This document shows positions 6,445 to 10,480 of a stretch of 10,480 bases of DNA, one piece after another (position 1 is the stretch's first letter; each line of letters starts with the position of its first letter). A program made the translations under genes and the position numbers. The notes beneath the pieces are model-generated. The model ran no database searches, was not told the DNA's origin, and worked only from the letters and a program-made list of their open reading frames with translations. The stretch lies in the NCBI GenBank assembly GCA_031254075.1, contig JAIRVD010000057.1:1-10480 (forward strand), written 5' to 3'. The stretch comes from Clostridiales bacterium (GTDB taxonomy: Bacteria; Bacillota; Clostridia; Lachnospirales; WQUN01).

Positions 6445-7007
6445 CGAACGTCCTTTATGTGTTTCAAAATATTTCTGCCTAAAATTCTCGCCTGTTCCAA
6501 TCTTTGCGGCTGATTTAAAATATCGCCCGGTTTATCCGCAACGGCGGAAACGCCGTTCAATTCGCCCGGAACGCATAACATTCCGCATGACAAATAATAG
6601 TTATGAATAATATTCAAAACGATGCACTGTCCGCCGCTTTGCCCACGCCCGACGCAAATCGCTCCGCCCAATTTTCCTTTCAGCGGAAATTTTTCTCTTA
6701 CCGCGAATGTTCTGTCCATCACTGCCTTCAACTGCGCCGGAACATTTCGATAATACGCCGGTGCGGAAATTATCAACGCGTCGCATTTATCAAGCGCGTC
6801 ATAAATTTCATTCATCTCATCATTGATAAAGCATTTCTTTGTTTTGCAACAGGCTTCGCAACCCGTGCAACAATTTATTATCTTTTCCGAAAGCAAAATT
6901 TTCGTTACCTTCCACCCGTTCTCGGCAAAAGGTTCCATCGCCGCATTCAACAAAATCTCAGAATTCCCGCCCTTGCGCGGCGTTCCCGAAATTCCCAAAA
7001 TATTCAT
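6441..7007 (-). CDS. Iron-sulfur flavoprotein, NADPH-dependent FMN reductase fold
   Basis: A 188-residue flavodoxin-fold oxidoreductase. GISGTPRKGGNSE (5-16) is the FMN phosphate loop, and SAPAYYRNVPAQLKAVMDR is the conserved flavin-side helix. Between them lie Cys46, Cys47, Cys50, Cys53, Cys54 and Cys59. Cys47-x2-Cys50-x2-Cys53-x5-Cys59 fits the compact 4Fe-4S motif of archaeal and clostridial iron-sulfur flavoproteins. It probably passes single electrons between ferredoxin-like carriers and an unknown acceptor, or reduces small molecules. The gene overlaps its neighbours by 4 nt at each end. A role in supplying electrons to the operon's radical SAM enzyme is a guess from context. Confidence 0.85.
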   Translation of the reverse strand: MNILGISGTPRKGGNSEILLNAAMEPFAENGWKVTKILLSEKIINCCTGCEACCKTKKCFINDEMNEIYDALDKCDALIISAPAYYRNVPAQLKAVMDRTFAVREKFPLKGKLGGAICVGRGQSGGQCIVLNIIHNYYLSCGMLCVPGELNGVSAVADKPGDILNQPQRLEQARILGRNILKHIKDVR

Positions 7008-7465
7008 ATAATCACCATTCCTTCTGCTTTTCCCACGGAACTGCGAATATTTTCGAATGTTTCCAGCTCATCAATCACCTGCGACGGCGAAAACCATCCG
7101 ACGCCGTCAATTTCGTTTTCTTGCGGTTTAAGCGCGGAATTTTCGGCGCGGCAAAGGTAAATCATATCAATATGATTATGCGAACCATCGCCTTCGATGT
7201 CTTGCAGTTGAATTGTGAGCGGCACAGGCAATTCTTTGCAGCGTTTTTCAACCATGGAATCCGTATCGAACGTAGCGGAAACTACACGCGCCTTTACACC
7301 CGTTTCTTCGAAAATTTCACGCAAAACCGCATCGCACGGCAACTCGTTTTCCTCTATATGTCCGCCCGGCGGCAGCCATTTTCCGAATTTCTTATGCTTA
7401 ACCATCAGCACATTGCCGTCGTCGTTGAAAACAATTCCCGTCGCGGTGAAGTGGTTCTTTATCAT
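7004..7465 (-). CDS. Nudix hydrolase
   Basis: A 153-residue Nudix protein. The Nudix box G-x5-E-x7-R-E-U-x-E-E-x-G-U is complete: Gly35, Glu41, Arg49, Glu50, Glu53, Glu54, Gly56, Val57. It sits between WLPPGGH and GVKARV. Such enzymes cleave nucleoside diphosphates linked to another moiety; the substrate here is not evident, and the family ranges from house-cleaning of oxidised nucleotides to cap or cofactor hydrolysis. The ATG follows GAGGAA and overlaps the ATPase stop (ATGA); the stop overlaps the flavoprotein start. Soluble, full-length, intact. Confidence 0.93.
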   Translation of the reverse strand: MIKNHFTATGIVFNDDGNVLMVKHKKFGKWLPPGGHIEENELPCDAVLREIFEETGVKARVVSATFDTDSMVEKRCKELPVPLTIQLQDIEGDGSHNHIDMIYLCRAENSALKPQENEIDGVGWFSPSQVIDELETFENIRSSVGKAEGMVII

Positions 7466-8310
7466 TGAAATTCCTCCCTGTGCTTTTCAAAAAATTCATA
7501 AAAAGCCCTTACATTTTCTAAATCTGTCCATTTTTTTATTGTAACGGGGTTTTCATCCAAGTTATAAATTTTTGCGTCTTTCAGCGCAAGCAAAAACGGC
7601 GAATGCGTTGACATGATTATTTGGCAGTTGAAAAAACGCGCGGAATCTTGGATAAACTGCGCGAGTTCCAGTTGGCGTTTCGGCGAAAGGCTGTTTTCGG
7701 GTTCGTCGAGAATGTAAAGTCCGTTTTCGGAAATTTTTTCGGTGAAATATTTGAACGCGCTTTCGCCGTTTGAGTATTCGCGAATATTGTCCGGCATTTC
7801 GTCGCGAACGTAGCGCGACTGTGTTTTTCGCCGCGAGTTTACAACTTTTCTTATTTGCTCGTAGTCCGCCATGGTTTGCATTTGAAATTTTGAATATTTC
7901 GAGTTTAGGTAATCCTTGAAAACTTCTTCGCGTTTTGAATCAATTCCTTCATTTAAATTGCGAATGTTCAGCATGTAATCGAAAACATCATCGCTTGTGA
8001 TTATGCGAATTTCGTCAGGTGCGTCGATTTCGGCTTCGCACATTTTTACATAGTCTTCATAAAAATTCGTTCGGTTGAAAACCGAATCGCGGCGCGCGGA
8101 AATTTTTTCCGCAATCACATTAAGCGCGGTCGATTTCCCCGAACCGTTCCCGCCGTACAAAATCGTAACGGGTGCGAAGTCGATTCTCGTAAGTCCGTTA
8201 ATCGCAAGCGTGCGAAACGGATAGTACGAATCATAACATGTACGCCGAATTCCCCAAATAAAATCGGTCTCGCGGTCATCCGTCGGGAAAATTATTTTGC
8301 TAAGATACAT
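7462..8310 (-). CDS. AAA family ATPase (ABC/SMC-like, stand-alone)
   Basis: A 282-residue P-loop ATPase of the ABC/SMC-like branch. Walker A GGNGSGKST is at 53-61, an ABC-type signature YSNGESAF at about 179-186, Walker B GLYILDEPENSLSP with Asp202-Glu203, and an H-loop STHSP with His236. There is no membrane segment and no fused nuclease. I start it at ATG 8310 (MYLSKIIFP), overlapping the radical SAM stop by 11 nt; an upstream in-frame ATG at 8409 would overlap by 110 nt and add non-family residues. No clear Shine-Dalgarno is present, so coupling is likely. Similar proteins are widespread in Bacillota with unknown function; some relatives work in phage defence, but no partner toxin or nuclease is visible here. 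Confidence 0.88.
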   Translation of the reverse strand: MYLSKIIFPTDDRETDFIWGIRRTCYDSYYPFRTLAINGLTRIDFAPVTILYGGNGSGKSTALNVIAEKISARRDSVFNRTNFYEDYVKMCEAEIDAPDEIRIITSDDVFDYMLNIRNLNEGIDSKREEVFKDYLNSKYSKFQMQTMADYEQIRKVVNSRRKTQSRYVRDEMPDNIREYSNGESAFKYFTEKISENGLYILDEPENSLSPKRQLELAQFIQDSARFFNCQIIMSTHSPFLLALKDAKIYNLDENPVTIKKWTDLENVRAFYEFFEKHREEFQ

Positions 8311-10102
8311 GGCACGCGACGCCGCAGTTTGCGCAATGATTTCGGCAGTCGGATGTAATTTTGCATTCGCGTGATTTTTCCCATTCGCGTCGTAAGAATT
8401 TTTTATCAACGCCTATGTCAATGAAATCCCACGGGAATTTTTCGTCGGCGGAACGTTCGCGGTTTGCGTAGAACGCGGGGTCGATGCCGGCTTCTTCGAA
8501 TGCGTCGAGCCATGTTTCGTAGTCGAAATGTTCTGTCCAGCCGTCGAAAATCGCGCCTGATTTGTACGCGTTTTCGATTGCGGCAGAAACACGGCGGTCG
8601 CCGCGTGCAAGAACACCCTCGATTTGCGCGGTTTTCGAATCGTGATAGCGATACGCAATTTGCTTTTTTCGAATGCTTGCCTTGACTTCCCTTTGTGTGC
8701 GGGCGAAATCCTCGTGCGTAGCCTGCGCCGCCCACTGAAACGGCGTAAACGGTTTCGGCACAAAGCAAGATGTGCTGACACTCACGCTGACCGGACGTTT
8801 GCGTTCCTCATGCGAAAGCTCATAATACTTGTCCACGATTTTCCCGCAAAGTTCCGCAATCGCAAGCGAATCTTCGCGCTCTTCAAACGGCAAGCCGCCC
8901 ATAAAATACAATTTAATTTTATCAAAACCCGCCTTGAACGCACGGAAACATCCGTCTAAAATTTCTTCCTCTGTTAAATTTTTATTAATCGAATCTCTCA
9001 AACGTTGACTTCCCGCCTCGGGAGCAACGGTAAGCGAAGATTTCCGCACCGTCTGAATTTTCGCCAAAGCCGAAAGCGCATCCAAACGCGTTGACGGCAA
9101 CGAAATATTTACACGTTTCTTCGTACAAATTTCCAACAGCCCGTCAACAAGCTCCTCAAAATTTTTATAATCGCACGCGCTCAACGACAGCAGCGAAATT
9201 TCTTCATAGCCCGTTGATGCCAAAATTTTTTCCGCCTGCTCCAAAAGTTCGCCCGCATTGCGCTCGCGCATCGGACGATAAATAAATCCCGCTTGGCAAA
9301 AACGACAGCCGCGCATACATCCGCGCGCAAGCTCAATCACCGCACGCGCGTGAGTCGTTTCAATCAGCGGAGCAATCAGTGTTTCCGGAAAATATTCCAA
9401 TCGCGGCAGAAAAGCACGTTTTACGATTTCCGGCGCGTTCGTTCCCGCACGCGGCAAAAATTCCGCCAAAGTTCCGTCTTCACCATAGGAAACATCATAA
9501 AAAGCGGGTACATAAACACCCGCTATATCCGTAATTTTCTCTAAAAATTCTTTTTTGCTCCCTTTGTGACTCGCGTATCTTGATAAAATTTCATCCAAAC
9601 TCGCCTCGCCGTCGCCGATGTAAAAAAAATCAATAAACTCCGCCATCGGTTCGGGATTTGTCGCGCACGGACCGCCTGCGCAAATAACCGGAAACTCGTC
9701 GCCGCGTTCCGCCGCCCGCAACGGAATCCCTGCAAGCTCCAACATCGCAAGCACATTCGTCTCCCTCATCTCATATTGCAATGTAAACCCGATAAAATCA
9801 AATTCACACAACCCGTCGCCCGACTCCAGCGCAAACAGCGGCTCTTTTTCCATTCGCAAAAAATCCGCCATATCCAGCCACGGCATAAAAACCCGCTCGC
9901 AAAATACATCCTCGCGCCGATTCATAAAAAAATATAAAATCTGCAAACCCAAATGGCTCATCCCGATTTCATAAACATCGGGAAAACAAAAAGCGAAACG
10001 CGTCAAGCCTTCGCTTTTCTTTTCTTTACCAATGACGGCATTTATTTCGCCACCGACATATCGCCCGGGTTTATCGAGCTGTAAAAATTTTTCGGAATTC
10101 AC
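8300..10102 (-). CDS. TIGR03960 family B12-binding-like radical SAM protein
   Basis: A 600-residue radical SAM protein. The N-terminal ~200 residues look like a B12-binding-type domain (FPDVYEIGMSHLGLQILYFF, then VICAGGPCATNPEP and YIGDGE). The radical SAM motif RGCMRGCRFCQAGF places the 4Fe-4S ligands at Cys262, Cys266 and Cys269. The C-terminus has a cysteine cluster (Cys580, 586, 590, 593, 597) suggesting a second metal or cluster site. The family is usually adjacent or fused to DUF2344 and near rng; its reaction is not established, with RNA modification a common guess. The start is GTG at 10102 after GAGGA, overlapping the cdaR stop (GTGA). Confidence 0.93.
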   Translation of the reverse strand: MNSEKFLQLDKPGRYVGGEINAVIGKEKKSEGLTRFAFCFPDVYEIGMSHLGLQILYFFMNRREDVFCERVFMPWLDMADFLRMEKEPLFALESGDGLCEFDFIGFTLQYEMRETNVLAMLELAGIPLRAAERGDEFPVICAGGPCATNPEPMAEFIDFFYIGDGEASLDEILSRYASHKGSKKEFLEKITDIAGVYVPAFYDVSYGEDGTLAEFLPRAGTNAPEIVKRAFLPRLEYFPETLIAPLIETTHARAVIELARGCMRGCRFCQAGFIYRPMRERNAGELLEQAEKILASTGYEEISLLSLSACDYKNFEELVDGLLEICTKKRVNISLPSTRLDALSALAKIQTVRKSSLTVAPEAGSQRLRDSINKNLTEEEILDGCFRAFKAGFDKIKLYFMGGLPFEEREDSLAIAELCGKIVDKYYELSHEERKRPVSVSVSTSCFVPKPFTPFQWAAQATHEDFARTQREVKASIRKKQIAYRYHDSKTAQIEGVLARGDRRVSAAIENAYKSGAIFDGWTEHFDYETWLDAFEEAGIDPAFYANRERSADEKFPWDFIDIGVDKKFLRREWEKSRECKITSDCRNHCANCGVACHVS

Positions 10103-10480
10103 ACGGCATCGTCCTCTTCTTCAACCGCGTCTTCCGGCGGTTCTTCTATATCTTCGTCGTCGATTTCTTCTCCCTGCTCGGGCGAAGGAATCGGCGTCAA
10201 TTCTTCATTATCACCGTTTGTGCTTGCGGCGGGTTCGTGTATTTGAACAACCAGAACGGGCGGTGAGCCTACAAGCGAAAGTCTTGGGGGAAGCTCAACT
10301 ACGAGCGGAACGGTGTGAATACCGATAGGCAACGCGCGCAGGTCAAATTCAAGGTCGATTGAGTCAGAGGTGAGTGATGAGATAAGAGAACGCGGTCCGC
10401 TTACGGTTACACGAATCGGGGCGGTTTCGTTTACGAGTTGGTAGAGACCGACAGCACCGCGGCTTCGCACATTTCCGCGC
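10099..10480 (-). CDS. cdaR: CdaR-like protein, YbbR domain, C-terminal part
   Basis: The frame stays open to the window edge, so only the last ~126 residues are seen. IRVTVSGPRSLISSLTSDSI, then LRALPIGIHTVPLVVELPPR, is a YbbR repeat as found in CdaR, the membrane-anchored regulator of the c-di-AMP synthase CdaA. The tail is very acidic (EEIDDEDIEEPPEDAVEEED), which is unusual for the family. cdaA normally precedes cdaR and would lie beyond the window. Its stop overlaps the radical SAM start (GTGA), making it the first visible gene of the operon. The YbbR fold is clear; the specific CdaR assignment is from family knowledge. Confidence 0.8.
   Translation of the reverse strand, partial: RGNVRSRGAVGLYQLVNETAPIRVTVSGPRSLISSLTSDSIDLEFDLRALPIGIHTVPLVVELPPRLSLVGSPPVLVVQIHEPAASTNGDNEELTPIPSPEQGEEIDDEDIEEPPEDAVEEEDDAV

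Noticed and set aside
6603..7544. Plus-strand frames opposite the flavoprotein and Nudix genes
   Set aside because: They lie antisense to genes with complete diagnostic motifs and lack an RBS.
8311..8409. Longer ATPase start at 8409
   Set aside because: It would overlap the radical SAM gene by 110 nt and adds residues not fitting the family, while ATG 8310 gives the expected N-terminus.

Overview
The window looks like Bacillota chromosome: a sporulation-type SpoVM-like peptide, a CdaR (YbbR-domain) gene, a class I gap gene, and a radical-SAM / DUF2344 / rng cluster. A Negativicutes- or Clostridia-like host is my best guess, but nothing here fixes the lineage. Housekeeping genes are compact and moderately GC-rich. 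The segment from about 255 to 3177 is visibly AT-richer and behaves like a decayed accessory island.

Left part (1-3260): the last 56 codons of gap plus 83 bp of downstream DNA occur twice as direct repeats (1-251 and 3178-3428, 6 differences). Between them lie a MazF toxin with a RelB/DinJ-type antitoxin and a clear operator-promoter, a PHP-domain phosphoesterase, a second RelB-type antitoxin, two half PIN toxins, a chimeric antitoxin stub, and the N-terminal stub of what looks like a tyrosine recombinase beside the right repeat. The simplest reading is an integrative element that used the 3' end of gap as its attachment site, rebuilt the gene, and then lost its integrase and most of its cargo.

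Middle (3261-4641): intact gap on the minus strand, then a small plus-strand operon with a 47-residue membrane protein and a 23-residue peptide that aligns without gaps to the start of SpoVM. This operon converges on rng, and its terminator hairpin lies inside the rng coding sequence.

Right part (4628-10480): one minus-strand operon, cdaR (partial) > radical SAM protein > AAA ATPase > Nudix hydrolase > iron-sulfur flavoprotein > DUF2344 radical-SAM partner > rng. Every junction overlaps, five by the 4-nt ATGA/GTGA type and one by 11 nt. The radical SAM, DUF2344 and rng genes are a recurrent neighbourhood; here three extra genes sit between the radical SAM gene and its partner.
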